Of a stretch of 64,000 bases of DNA, positions 16,903 to 25,633 are shown piece by piece. The translations under genes were made by a program, and so were the position numbers. Location of the stretch: assembly GCF_012396555.1 (NCBI RefSeq), contig NZ_JAAXPS010000004.1, positions 183,194 through 247,193 on the forward strand, read 5' to 3'. Under the pieces are notes generated by a model. It did not search any database and had not been told where the DNA came from. It saw only the letters and a program-made list of their open reading frames with translations. Within the stretch, counting starts at the first letter, position 1, and every line of letters starts with the position of its first letter. The stretch comes from Facklamia miroungae (GTDB lineage: Bacteria; Bacillota; Bacilli; Lactobacillales; Aerococcaceae).

Positions 16903-18462
16903 ATGCGACATAGAACAAATGAGACAAAACCTCTGATTGTTCGATTAGTGATTATCGCAGTGCTAATAATTCTTCAGATTGTGTGGTTGGTTGTATTAAT
17001 AAATGACTTCATACAGTATTCTGTATGGTTAAATATTTTTATGACCATTATATCTTTTGGAATTATTATCTACTTGTTGGATAAAAATGAAAGTCCTGCC
17101 TACCGTTTGTCGTGGATCGTGTTATTGGCGATCTCGCCAATAATTGGATCGCTATTTTATCTCTATGCTGGCAATAAACGTCCCTTGTCAGATATGATAG
17201 AACGAATTTCTCGTCAAGATCGTTATCATAAAAGGAATTTATCAAAGGTTCCTAATGCATTGGGATCACTTATCCGAGATAATCCTAGAATTGGAGCAAT
17301 TGCAAAATATGTAAATGATTATGCAGAAATGCCTGTTTCAGCTGGAGTGGATGTGAAGTATTTTCCCAATGGAGAAGCATTCATGGAACCACTTATCCAA
17401 GATTTGAAATCAGCAAAATCGCATATTTTTCTCGAGTTTTTTATTATTGAACAAGGACAGATGTTTGACCAGATTTTCGATGTCCTTAAACAAAAAGCTC
17501 AAGAAGGAGTAGAAGTTCGTTTGATCTATGATGATTTTGGCTGTCTTTTGAGACTGCCGAATGATTTTGTTGAACAAATGGAAGCTTTTAACATTAAGGC
17601 TCTCAAGTTTAATCCTGTGCGTCCCGTCGTTTCTTTGGTATATAATACACGTGACCATCGTAAATATATTATTATTGATAATAAAATTGCGTATACTGGT
17701 GGATTAAATATTGCAGATGAGTATATTAATGTAGTTGAACGATTTGGTTATTGGAAAGATACAATGATCCGGATTCAAGGGGCCGCGGTGTGGAATATTT
17801 CTCAAATGTTCTTAACGATGTGGAATGCGTATAAATCAGAAAATTCAGATGACAAAAAATTTATTGACCAAGCAAGTCTAGATGAAAGTTTAACTATTAT
17901 AGAAGAAAATTCGGCGAGTGGTTATGTACAACCCTTTAGTGATACGCCATTGGATAGTGAAGTGATCGGAGAAAATGTTTATCGCGAAATTTTAAATACG
18001 GCAGAACGTTATGTTTATATTTTTACTCCTTACTTGATCATTTCTTATGAATTGCAAACCGCAATGACTTTAGCGGCCAAAAGGGGAGTAGATGTGCGAC
18101 TAATGACTCCTGGCATTCCTGATAAAAAAATGGTTTATCGCATTACAAGATCCTTTTATCGTCCTTTAATGGAAAGCGGCATAAAAATCTATGAATATAC
18201 ACCTGGTTTTCTACATGCCAAATCCTTTGTGGCAGATGATCGGGTGGCAATTGTCGGAACGCTAAATTTAGATTACCGTTCGCTTTATCTGCATTTTGAA
18301 ACGGCTACCTTGCTTTATTACCATCCGGAAATCAAAGCGATCAAAGATGATTTTATCCAAGCCCAGAGTGTATCTAAATTAATCCGTTTAAAACACCTAC
18401 GACGTTCCATTGTAGGTAGAGTAATTGATGCATTGTTGAGATTGTTAGCACCGTTTGTATAG
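16903..18462 (+). CDS. cls: Cardiolipin synthase (phospholipase D superfamily)
   Basis: The 519-residue membrane enzyme condenses phosphatidylglycerol to cardiolipin. Two N-terminal membrane helices (about 12-70) are followed by two catalytic HKD motifs: H-R-K-YIII-D near residue 245 and H-A-K-SFVA-D near residue 440, each followed by the usual GGLN or GTLN segment. The length is typical of Gram-positive Cls. GGAGGGAGAGG is 7 bases before ATG 16903. It stands between tkt and the zinc protease gene, with short gaps (20 and 18 bases), suggesting one transcript. Confidence 0.92.
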   Translation: MRHRTNETKPLIVRLVIIAVLIILQIVWLVVLINDFIQYSVWLNIFMTIISFGIIIYLLDKNESPAYRLSWIVLLAISPIIGSLFYLYAGNKRPLSDMIERISRQDRYHKRNLSKVPNALGSLIRDNPRIGAIAKYVNDYAEMPVSAGVDVKYFPNGEAFMEPLIQDLKSAKSHIFLEFFIIEQGQMFDQIFDVLKQKAQEGVEVRLIYDDFGCLLRLPNDFVEQMEAFNIKALKFNPVRPVVSLVYNTRDHRKYIIIDNKIAYTGGLNIADEYINVVERFGYWKDTMIRIQGAAVWNISQMFLTMWNAYKSENSDDKKFIDQASLDESLTIIEENSASGYVQPFSDTPLDSEVIGENVYREILNTAERYVYIFTPYLIISYELQTAMTLAAKRGVDVRLMTPGIPDKKMVYRITRSFYRPLMESGIKIYEYTPGFLHAKSFVADDRVAIVGTLNLDYRSLYLHFETATLLYYHPEIKAIKDDFIQAQSVSKLIRLKHLRRSIVGRVIDALLRLLAPFV

Positions 18463-18480
18463 AAATAAGGGGGGATGATT

Positions 18481-19422
18481 ATGAAATGGGAAGATTTACG
18501 TAGAAGTAAAAATGTCGAAGACCGCCGTGGCCAGGGCCGAAGCTCTCTTGGTGGAGGAATGGGATCAGGACGCTCAGGCGGAATGGGAAGCAATCTTATT
18601 ATGATGCTGCTAATGTCTAAAGGAAAATTCAAGTGGGTTTTAATTGGTATTTTATTGATTTTCTTGCTAGGTGGAGGATCTTCTTTACTAGGTGGGAATC
18701 AATCGCCTAATCAAACTTATGATGATTCAGGTGTTGTCTTTGAGGATGCTACTGAGAAAGCAGGTTCGGATAGTCAAATAACTGATAAAGAAGGACAATT
18801 CTTATCAACTGTCTTAGCTAGTACGGAAGACTATTGGACGAGTAAGTTTGAAGAATATAATTTAGTTTATAAAAAGCCAAAATTAGTTCTTTATACAGAA
18901 GGAACAATGACAGGTGGGTGTGGCTTTGGGCAAAGTTCAGCCGGGCCATTCTATTGTCCAGGAGATCAGTCAGTTTATATTGATGTTAGTTTCTATCGTG
19001 AACTAGCTAATAAATATGGAGCACCGGGAGATTTTGCCATGGCTTATGTCTTATCTCATGAAGTCGGTCACCATGTTCAACAATTACTCGGTACCATGGA
19101 TGATTATCAAAAGATAGCTCAGCAAAATCCAGGTGCAAAAAATGAACTCACGGTTCGATTGGAACTCCAAGCCGATTATTATGCGGGTGCATGGGCTCGA
19201 TATGCGGATGAACAAGGAATACTGGATGAGGGAGATATTGAAGAAGCCTTACAAGCAGCTTTCTCTGTGGGGGATGATACCTTGCAGAAAGAGAGTCTTG
19301 GTTATGTTGTTCCCGATTCGTTCACCCATGGGACGTCAAAGCAAAGACAAGAGTGGTTTGCTAGAGGCTACAAACATGCTGGTGATTTCCAAGAAGCTGA
19401 CACTTTTAATAGAGATATATAA
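18481..19422 (+). CDS. YpfJ-family neutral zinc metallopeptidase, membrane anchored
   Basis: The 313-residue protein has a Gly/Arg-rich N-terminus, one hydrophobic segment ([19 protein letters not shown], about residues 52-72) and an outer domain with the zinc motif SHEVGHHVQ and a downstream Glu in [11 protein letters not shown]. The [25 protein letters not shown] stretch is typical of the YpfJ/PF04228 family. The natural substrate is unknown. Of two adjacent ATGs, 18481 is chosen because AAGGGGGG lies 6-7 bases upstream, while 18475 would directly abut it. Confidence 0.85.
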   Translation: [313 protein letters not shown]

Positions 19423-19428
19423 CTTTTC

Positions 19429-19477
19429 AAAAAAGTAGAAACACCTAAGATATCTTAGGTGTTTCTACTTTTTTTAT
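19429..19477. terminator. Bidirectional terminator, near-perfect palindrome
   Basis: GTAGAAACACCTAAGAT is followed directly by its exact complement ATCTTAGGTGTTTCTAC (sharing the centre near 19451), with A run left and T run right. It ends both the tkt-cls-protease unit and the convergent pepD gene. Confidence 0.92.
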
Positions 19478-19486
19478 AAGTAAAAT

Positions 19487-20902
19487 TTAAAGTCTTTCTA
19501 GCAGCTTTTTAATGAATTTAAAGGTTCTCTCAGTTGAAGAAATCGATAACCTTTCTTTTGGACTATGGACATCTTTCATTGTTGGACCAACAGCAATCAT
19601 TTCCATCTCGGGGAAGGTTTCTGTGAAGACTGCAGGTTCAAGTGCAGCGTGTACAATTTCCACCTTCATTTCTTTGCCAAAATTTTCTATATAGGTTACT
19701 AGTGCTACCTCTCTTAATTTAGAATCTTTAGCAAATTCCCAAGGTTTGTAATAATCTTCTTCTACAACTTTGAATCCATTTTTCTGGTAAATATTTTTGA
19801 CATTCTTAGTATGAGCATCAAAGGTTTCAGGATTAGAACTTCTCAATGATATTGTTACTTTTAAATGACCATCATTCATTTCGAAAATAGCTAGGTTATT
19901 TGAACATTCTACGATATCTGGATACTCCTCCATCATACTGTATACCCCATGAGGCACTTCAGCAATGAAATGCTCGATGTTTTCTTTGCTTTCTTGGGTT
20001 AAAACTTCTTTAGCATCTTCGACTTGATTGATCGTAACTTCCATATCTAGATCGAGTGGATATTTCGCAATTAAATCAGAAAAATCAATGGTGAAATTTT
20101 CTTCATTGGATGTAAAGATAACTTTTGCATCACGCGGAATGGCATTATGTTTAGAACCTCCCACAATAGATACTAATTCATAGTCAGAGATTGTTTTGAT
20201 TAAGTCTAAAGCTTGTAAGGCAAATTTAATCGCGTTTCCTCTTTCTTGGTGGATCTCCATACCTGAATGCCCACCTAACATGTTTTTAATGGTTAATTCA
20301 AAGGTGTTTTTCAATTTACGTGGTTGATAGTCGAGTGTTTGAGTTCCAATGAGGTTATGACCTCCTGAACAACCTGATAGTAGAATACCTTCAACTTCGG
20401 CATCAATGTTTAAAAGTTTTTTTCCATGAAGAGCTTCTTTTTTTACAGCTCTTGCGCCAGACATGGTTGTTTCTTCATCAGTTGTGATAAGAAGTTCTAT
20501 GGCAGGATGTTTTGCTTCTTTATCTTCAATGATTGCCAGACCCATCGCAACTGCTATACCATCATCCGCGCCTAGAGTAGTTCCTTTTGTTTTTACCCAA
20601 TCGTCTTCTACCACAAGAGGGATAGGATCTTTTGTAAAATCATGACTTACGCCATCTGCTTTTTCAGCCACCATATCCATGTGTCCTTGTAAAACAACTG
20701 GCTCATGATCAACGTAATCAGGATGAGCAGGTTTTCGAATGATGACATTATTTGAATCGTCTTGGATCGTTTCATAGCCTAATTCTTTCCCAATATTATA
20801 TAGAAAATCACTAACCTCCTGCTCATTACCAGATTCGCGAGGTATTTTAGTTAACTCTTCAAAATAATGAAAAACTCTTTTTGGTTTTAACTCTTCTAAC
20901 AT
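19487..20902 (-). CDS. pepD: Aminoacyl-histidine dipeptidase (Xaa-His dipeptidase, M20 family)
   Basis: The 471-residue two-zinc peptidase has metal and catalytic motifs in order: VVLQGHMDMVAEK (zinc His, catalytic Asp), LGADDGIAVAMG, LLITTDEETTMSGA, NIDAE and, at the C-terminus, DVHSPKERLSIS (zinc His). A lid domain is inserted in the middle (GGHSGMEIHQERGNA). Such enzymes cut carnosine-like and other unspecific dipeptides in the cytosol. AAGGGGA lies about 8 bases before the ATG. It is monocistronic and divergent from rpoN. Confidence 0.9.
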   Translation of the reverse strand: MLEELKPKRVFHYFEELTKIPRESGNEQEVSDFLYNIGKELGYETIQDDSNNVIIRKPAHPDYVDHEPVVLQGHMDMVAEKADGVSHDFTKDPIPLVVEDDWVKTKGTTLGADDGIAVAMGLAIIEDKEAKHPAIELLITTDEETTMSGARAVKKEALHGKKLLNIDAEVEGILLSGCSGGHNLIGTQTLDYQPRKLKNTFELTIKNMLGGHSGMEIHQERGNAIKFALQALDLIKTISDYELVSIVGGSKHNAIPRDAKVIFTSNEENFTIDFSDLIAKYPLDLDMEVTINQVEDAKEVLTQESKENIEHFIAEVPHGVYSMMEEYPDIVECSNNLAIFEMNDGHLKVTISLRSSNPETFDAHTKNVKNIYQKNGFKVVEEDYYKPWEFAKDSKLREVALVTYIENFGKEMKVEIVHAALEPAVFTETFPEMEMIAVGPTMKDVHSPKERLSISSTERTFKFIKKLLERL

Positions 20903-21040
20903 AATCCGTTCCCCTTTCAGAATAAAGACAATACCTTATTTTAACAGATGAAAATATTATCCAAACAACAACCTAAAATTAATGAAGGTGATTTCTAAAA
21001 AATTGTTTCTAAATTAAGTATAGAACTCTTAAAAGATATA

Positions 21041-21054
21041 TACAAACGTTTTCA
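21041..21054 (+). promoter_or_regulatory. Candidate CcpA cre site upstream of rpoN
   Basis: TACAAACGTTTTCA matches 12 of 14 positions of the cre consensus TGWAARCGYTWNCW by eye. It lies about 100 bases upstream of the rpoN promoter in a 306-base AT-rich gap (20903-21208). Apart from this and the rpoN promoter I see only AT-rich DNA there. Confidence 0.35.
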
Positions 21055-21141
21055 TAAAATTTTTTTAATATTTTCATTTTTTTATGAAGAACATTATATT
21101 TTATATTTTATGAAGCTATTTTAATAATAACAAAATTATAG

Positions 21142-21171
21142 TTAGACGAAAATATAAGGATTAGATATAAT
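21142..21171 (+). promoter_or_regulatory. Promoter of rpoN
   Basis: TTAGAC (21142-21147), 18 bases, TATAAT (21166-21171), about 37 bases before the start codon. Confidence 0.55.
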
Positions 21172-21208
21172 GGGTATTAGAAAAAACATTTAGAAAGAAG
21201 GTGAAAAG

Positions 21209-22480
21209 ATGACAGAAGAAATCAAGATTTTCGAGTCACTTACTCAAGAAGAAATTACTGCGAACCCATTATTGCTCGAAATCTTAGAATTAAACGGTGA
21301 ACAGTTAACTTATTATTTTGAAGAAAATTTTTTAGACAATCCTTTTATTGAATTTGAATACCCGATAGAACATCGTGTTTCACAAGTGCCTCAAGAAAAG
21401 AGTCGAGTAGCAGATCCAGAGATTGATATTCAGAGTCCTAGTTCACCTCAAACGCTTGAAACATTCCTTTTCGAGCAGGTTATGTTATATAGACAAACAC
21501 CAATCCGCGATGCCATGGTTCAAATTGTTCCACTTTTAGATGAGCGAGGCTATCTACCGTATAAATATCAAGAATTAGCGCATAAATTACAAATTGATCC
21601 CATGACAGCACTTGATGCAATTACGCTCTTTCAACAATTAGAGCCAACCGGAATTGGAGCTTATAATTTACAAGAATGTCTGATGCTACAGACTGATCAA
21701 GATCAACACTCTCCTAGTAAAGCTTATTTTTTATTAGAAAATTATTTTTCTGAATTACTTGAAGAAGACTATGCTGAGATTATTGATCAAACGGGTCTAA
21801 CCCTAGCAGAGATTAAACATATTGTGAATTATTATCATACACTGAGAACGCGTCCAGCCACCTTATATGAACGGATAGATCGCATTAACTTAATTCCTGA
21901 TGTTGAGCTTCAATTCTTAAGGGATGAAATACAAATCAGTGTTAATCGTCAATACTATCCTAGATTAATCTTTAATCAGGATTACTATGCTGAAATGCAA
22001 GCGCAAAACAATCCCGATTTGATTGCCTATATCAGACCACATAAGGAATTTTTTCAAAAAATGTTGGCTTGTATTCATTCTCGAGAGACTTTGTTAGTTG
22101 GGGTGACTAAAATAATTGTTAAATCTCAGTTACCATATCTAAAGGGTGAAAGTAAAAGTCCGCTGCCACTCTTAATCAAAGATATATCACAACAAATGCG
22201 ATTATCAGAGTCAATCGTAAGTAGCATTATTACTAATAAAAATCTCGCATATGGAGAAAAAGTTGTTCCTCTCTCAGATTTTATTAATGTTTCTGCTCGG
22301 GTTGGTAGAAGTGGGTTATCTGCTTTAAATATCCAAGGCTTTATAAAAGATATTTTACTTAAACATGGTCAACCAATATCTGATCAAGAAATTATTGATT
22401 TATTAGCAGAACAAAAAATTATTATTAGCCAACGGCTAGTGGAGCGCTATCGTCAAAACATTATCAAAAATCAGGAATAA
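21209..22480 (+). CDS. rpoN: RNA polymerase sigma-54 factor
   Basis: The 423-residue sigma-54 has an N-terminal activator-interacting region rich in Leu and Gln (SLTQEEITANPLLLEILELN), then the core-binding region (LDERGYLPYKYQELAHKL, LEPTGIGAYNLQECL), and a C-terminal DNA-binding domain. The RpoN box, normally ARRTVxKYR, is degenerate here: SQRLVERYRQ. In relatives it serves enhancer-binding activators of mannose/fructose-type PTS operons such as LevR/ManR; no such activator is in this window. AAGGTGA precedes the ATG. It is a single-gene unit with a strong terminator. Confidence 0.88.
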   Translation: MTEEIKIFESLTQEEITANPLLLEILELNGEQLTYYFEENFLDNPFIEFEYPIEHRVSQVPQEKSRVADPEIDIQSPSSPQTLETFLFEQVMLYRQTPIRDAMVQIVPLLDERGYLPYKYQELAHKLQIDPMTALDAITLFQQLEPTGIGAYNLQECLMLQTDQDQHSPSKAYFLLENYFSELLEEDYAEIIDQTGLTLAEIKHIVNYYHTLRTRPATLYERIDRINLIPDVELQFLRDEIQISVNRQYYPRLIFNQDYYAEMQAQNNPDLIAYIRPHKEFFQKMLACIHSRETLLVGVTKIIVKSQLPYLKGESKSPLPLLIKDISQQMRLSESIVSSIITNKNLAYGEKVVPLSDFINVSARVGRSGLSALNIQGFIKDILLKHGQPISDQEIIDLLAEQKIIISQRLVERYRQNIIKNQE

Positions 22481-22484
22481 AAAA

Positions 22485-22525
22485 TCAACTTCAGACAAAG
22501 ATTCTTTGTCTGAAGTTGACTTTTT
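22485..22525. terminator. Bidirectional terminator between rpoN and the lipoprotein gene
   Basis: TCAACTTCAGACAAAG (22485-22500) and CTTTGTCTGAAGTTGA (22504-22519) form a perfect 16-bp stem with an ATT loop, with T residues on the right and A residues on the left. Confidence 0.92.
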
Positions 22526-23207
22526 ATGGTTGAGAAAAGAAGAGAGAGTGTGTGGAATTAACTAAGTGCATGGGAATAAGAGTATCTGTTTCTTGATCAT
22601 AATAGGCTAAAAGAACGAGACGATTGCCTAATTGTGTTAGTGCATGATTTAATAGACGTGTATCATTTTCTTCTGCAAGTTTTTCAGCTTCTGCAAAGTT
22701 AGTGGGCACGATAATTCGAGGAACATAGATTATTGAATCATTTATTAGAAATTGGACTTGGTCGATATAAACATTAAGTCCTTTTAAATCATCCTCATGG
22801 TTAATCTGTGAGAGAATCAATTCGAGGTCAGAATCTTTAATTTTAGATTGATTTGCTTTTTGCTCTCGCTCAGTAAACTTATTAAGATAGAAATTTTCCA
22901 TTGCTTGATTAATATCTTGAGGGACATCATCTGCGAATGATAGCTTTGGATATTTTGAGGGGCTAATCACTCTTTCATTTAAAAAAGTATCCTTTGATCT
23001 AACAAGGTCGCTACTTTCAGCATGGTCAAGTTTAACGTTTTCTTCATTTGGTTCCCTATCCGAATTTTTTGTTACGGGATCTTTTGAAGTGGAAGTTAAT
23101 TCTGTAATTTCATTATTTTCTGAAGGTTGAGGTTCTTGAAAGTATTTGCTTAATTGACAGCCGGTTAGTAATAATAAAGTAAGAATAAGGCCTATTATTT
23201 TTTTCAT
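22524..23207 (-). CDS. Putative lipoprotein of unknown function
   Basis: The 227-residue protein has a lipoprotein signal peptide, MKKIIGLILTLLLLTGC, with lipobox LLTGC. After it comes a Ser/Glu/Asn-rich linker to about residue 80, then a folded-looking domain of about 145 residues (AMENFYLNKFTERE, VYIDQVQFLINDSIIYVPRI, LVLLAYYDQETDTLIPMHLV). I do not recognise the family. AAAGGA lies before the ATG. It is the only clear lipobox protein in the window and stands alone between a shared terminator and the pyrR-controlled permease. Confidence 0.7.
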   Translation of the reverse strand: MKKIIGLILTLLLLTGCQLSKYFQEPQPSENNEITELTSTSKDPVTKNSDREPNEENVKLDHAESSDLVRSKDTFLNERVISPSKYPKLSFADDVPQDINQAMENFYLNKFTEREQKANQSKIKDSDLELILSQINHEDDLKGLNVYIDQVQFLINDSIIYVPRIIVPTNFAEAEKLAEENDTRLLNHALTQLGNRLVLLAYYDQETDTLIPMHLVNSTHSLFFSQP

Positions 23208-23251
23208 TCAATCATTCCTTTATGTTTCGTTCCATTAGTTTATCAGAAAAA

Positions 23252-23270
23252 TATAGATATTAGGTAACAA
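23252..23270 (-). repeat. Direct repeat in the lipoprotein promoter region
   Basis: On the minus strand TTGTTACC occurs twice, 11 bases apart. On the plus strand it reads GTAACA-N5-GTAACA, which has the spacing of a PhoP box but a poorer hexamer. It may be an operator or provide the -35 element; this is uncertain. Confidence 0.35.
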
Positions 23271-23307
23271 GTTGGTAACAAATTACTAAGAAATTAAAAA
23301 AAAGAGT

Positions 23308-23336
23308 GTGACAAGATGATCAATCAATGTTAAAAT
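23308..23336 (+). promoter_or_regulatory. Promoter of the uracil permease leader
   Basis: GTGACA (23308-23313), 17 bases, TAAAAT (23331-23336), just upstream of the PyrR attenuator. Confidence 0.6.
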
Positions 23337-23347
23337 TTAAGAGAAAT

Positions 23348-23433
23348 GTAGGGACTTTTAATGCATTCCTGTGAGGATGCCAAAGTCTACCAGGTATTTT
23401 AAGTCCTTATTTTCAAATAAAGGGCTATTTTTT
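23348..23433 (+). promoter_or_regulatory. PyrR-controlled transcription attenuator
   Basis: GTAGGGACTTT (23348-23358) pairs with AAAGTCTAC (23382-23390) and encloses a hairpin whose loop region ATTCCTGTGAGGAT (23365-23378) matches the PyrR recognition sequence (ARUCCNGNGAGGYU). A second, alternative hairpin (AGTCCTTATTT with AAATAAAGGGCT, 23402-23426) is followed by TATTTTTT and acts as terminator. With UMP bound, PyrR would stabilise the first hairpin and let the terminator form, shutting the permease off when pyrimidines are plentiful. Confidence 0.85.
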
Positions 23434-23458
23434 ATGCCCTCATTTAAGGAGAAAGAAA

Positions 23459-24733
23459 ATGGAAAATAAGACTCGTTTATTATTGGAACCTCATGAAAAA
23501 CCAAGTTTCTCAAAAGGGATGTTATTGAGTTTCCAACATGTTTTTGCGATGTTTGGGGCAACCATTTTAGTCCCTTTAATTTTAGGATTATCTGTTTCTA
23601 CAGCCCTTTTAGCGAGCGGCATTGGAACATTAATTTATATTGCCATGACTAAGGGGCAAGTTCCTGTTTATTTAGGATCATCTTTTGCGTATATCACAGC
23701 CATGGCATTAGCAATGGAACAGTTAGATGGGGATATTTCAGCTGCCCAAACAGGAATTATGATGGTAGGACTTTCCTATGTGGTGATTGCGGGAATTATA
23801 AAATATACTGGAACAGATTGGTTGAATCGCATTTTACCTCCGATTGTAATCGGACCAATGATTATTGTGATTGGTTTAGGATTAGCGTCGTCAGCTGTGA
23901 ACAATGCTGGATTTGTATCTGGTGGAGACTGGCGAAACATTTTCGTTTCAGTTGGCACCTTATTAATTTCGGTTTATATGCAGATCTTCGGTAAAGGTTT
24001 CTTAAAAGTTATACCTTTCTTAATTGCTATTATAGGGGGATATATACTCTCTTTAATGGTAGGAATTGTAGATTTCACACCAGTCGTTGAGGCTGCTTGG
24101 ATTCGTTTGCCAGACCTTTCACTCCCTTTTGCCACCTCAATTGAGAATTGGCAACAATATCATTTTTATTTTGGGCCTGAAGCATGGGCGATATTACCGA
24201 TTGCCTTGGTAACAATTGCGGAACATACAGGGGACCATGTTGTTTTAGGAGAAATATGTGACCGTAATTTCTTATCTAAACCAGGGTTGCACCGAACCTT
24301 AGCTGGGGACGGATTAGCCTCATTTGTTTCAGCTTTAATTGGAGGACCGGCTAATACAACGTATGGTGAGAACTCAGGAGTCATTGCTTTGACAAAAATT
24401 GCTTCAGTGAGTGTTATTCGCAATGCTGCTTTTTTAGCCATATTGATCTCTTTCTTGGGGAAATTTAATGCCCTAGTATCCTCAATTCCTTCTGCGGTTT
24501 TAGGAGGCATGTCAATTTTATTATATGGTGTGATAGCAAGTAATGGTTTAAAAGTATTAATAAAAGATCGCACAGATTTTTCACAATCAAGAAATTTAAT
24601 TATTGCTTCAGCCATGTTGGTAATAGGGTTAGGAGGAGCGGTTTTAGATTTGGGAGGATCTTTTGTTGTGTCTGGGACAGCTCTAAGTGCGTTAGTAGGG
24701 ATTATACTGAATGCGATGTTACCTGAAAAATAA
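23459..24733 (+). CDS. pyrP: Uracil permease (NCS2 family)
   Basis: The 424-residue protein has about 14 hydrophobic segments. NCS2 features are the QHVFAMFGATILVPL start, the substrate-site stretch ALVTIAEHTGDHVVLGEI, and GGPANTTYGENSGVIALTK. The EHTGDH and TTYGEN segments are those of uracil rather than xanthine carriers, and the PyrR attenuator in the leader confirms a pyrimidine role. AAGGAG lies 7 bases before the ATG. It is monocistronic and ends at a clear terminator. Confidence 0.93.
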   Translation: MENKTRLLLEPHEKPSFSKGMLLSFQHVFAMFGATILVPLILGLSVSTALLASGIGTLIYIAMTKGQVPVYLGSSFAYITAMALAMEQLDGDISAAQTGIMMVGLSYVVIAGIIKYTGTDWLNRILPPIVIGPMIIVIGLGLASSAVNNAGFVSGGDWRNIFVSVGTLLISVYMQIFGKGFLKVIPFLIAIIGGYILSLMVGIVDFTPVVEAAWIRLPDLSLPFATSIENWQQYHFYFGPEAWAILPIALVTIAEHTGDHVVLGEICDRNFLSKPGLHRTLAGDGLASFVSALIGGPANTTYGENSGVIALTKIASVSVIRNAAFLAILISFLGKFNALVSSIPSAVLGGMSILLYGVIASNGLKVLIKDRTDFSQSRNLIIASAMLVIGLGGAVLDLGGSFVVSGTALSALVGIILNAMLPEK

Positions 24734-24745
24734 AAAGATGTTATC

Positions 24746-24776
24746 AAAGACACTTGGTGGATGCCAAGTGTCTTTT
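24746..24776 (+). terminator. Terminator after the uracil permease gene
   Basis: GACACTTGG (24749-24757) pairs with CCAAGTGTC (24764-24772) and is followed by TTTTAATT. Confidence 0.82.
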
Positions 24777-24914
24777 AATTATCTTCAAAGAGTATCTACT
24801 CATGAATTGTCCCTTTTCATGAAAACACTCAGGAGCAAGTTGATAAAATAGATAAATAAAAGATCTTTTGATAGAATAAAGTTTATAGTGTTCGATCAAT
24901 AAAGGAGGAATGAG

Positions 24915-25613
24915 ATGAACCCGTATGGCTTTTATTTTGATTCAACATATTTCTTAGTAATCATTGGAATGGCAATTGTGATGTATGCGCAATGGAAGGT
25001 CAAATCTACTTTTGCTAAATATAGTGAATTGATGAGCGAGTCCAATATTACAGGGCATGAAGCCGCAGAATTAATTTTACAAGCGAATCAAATTAATGAT
25101 GTGAGAGTAGAGAGGATCGCAGGTGATTTAACAGATCACTATAGTCCTAGAGAAAAAGTATTGAGGTTATCAGAAGCTACTTATGGTAATAATTCAATTG
25201 CTGCTGTTGCAGTTGCTGCCCATGAATGTGGTCATGCTGTCCAACATGCAAAGGATTATCAATTTTTAAAGCTTAGATCGGCATTGGTTCCTATTTCGCA
25301 GTTTGGCTCAATGATAGGTATGCCTATTATCATGATTGGCTTTATATTCCAAATCATGGGTTTGGTCACCATTGGCATTATTGCATTATCGGCTGCCCTC
25401 TTATTCCAAATTGTGACTCTACCGGTCGAGATTGATGCAAGTAAGCGCGCTCTCATTTCGTTAGAGCAATTAAATGTTTTCTCTCAAGAAGAGTTGCCAG
25501 CAGCAAGAAAAGTCTTGAATGCTGCAGCATTCACTTATATTGCTGCTACTCTTTCCACGGCATTACAAATATTGCGCTTAATACTCTTATCCAATCGTTC
25601 GCGAAGAGACTGA
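24915..25613 (+). CDS. YugP-family zinc metallopeptidase, membrane protein
   Basis: The 232-residue integral membrane protein has an N-terminal helix, the zinc motif VAAHECGHAVQHA around residue 110, two or three helices in the middle (FGSMIGMPIIMIGFIF, ALLFQIVTLPVEIDASKRA) and a C-terminal helix. The IVTLPVEIDASKRA segment carries the second metal-ligand acid of the Zn_peptidase_2 family. The substrate is unknown. AAAGGAGG precedes the ATG. It sits 20 bases before the GTPase gene, so the two are probably cotranscribed. Confidence 0.82.
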   Translation: MNPYGFYFDSTYFLVIIGMAIVMYAQWKVKSTFAKYSELMSESNITGHEAAELILQANQINDVRVERIAGDLTDHYSPREKVLRLSEATYGNNSIAAVAVAAHECGHAVQHAKDYQFLKLRSALVPISQFGSMIGMPIIMIGFIFQIMGLVTIGIIALSAALLFQIVTLPVEIDASKRALISLEQLNVFSQEELPAARKVLNAAAFTYIAATLSTALQILRLILLSNRSRRD

Positions 25614-25633
25614 TTAAACGCTGGAGGTGAAGT

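Noticed and set aside
23337..23458. Purine riboswitch before the NCS2 permease
   Set aside because: The leader has the PyrR loop TCCTGTGAGG and a competing terminator, and lacks the conserved purine aptamer core; the permease motifs fit uracil.
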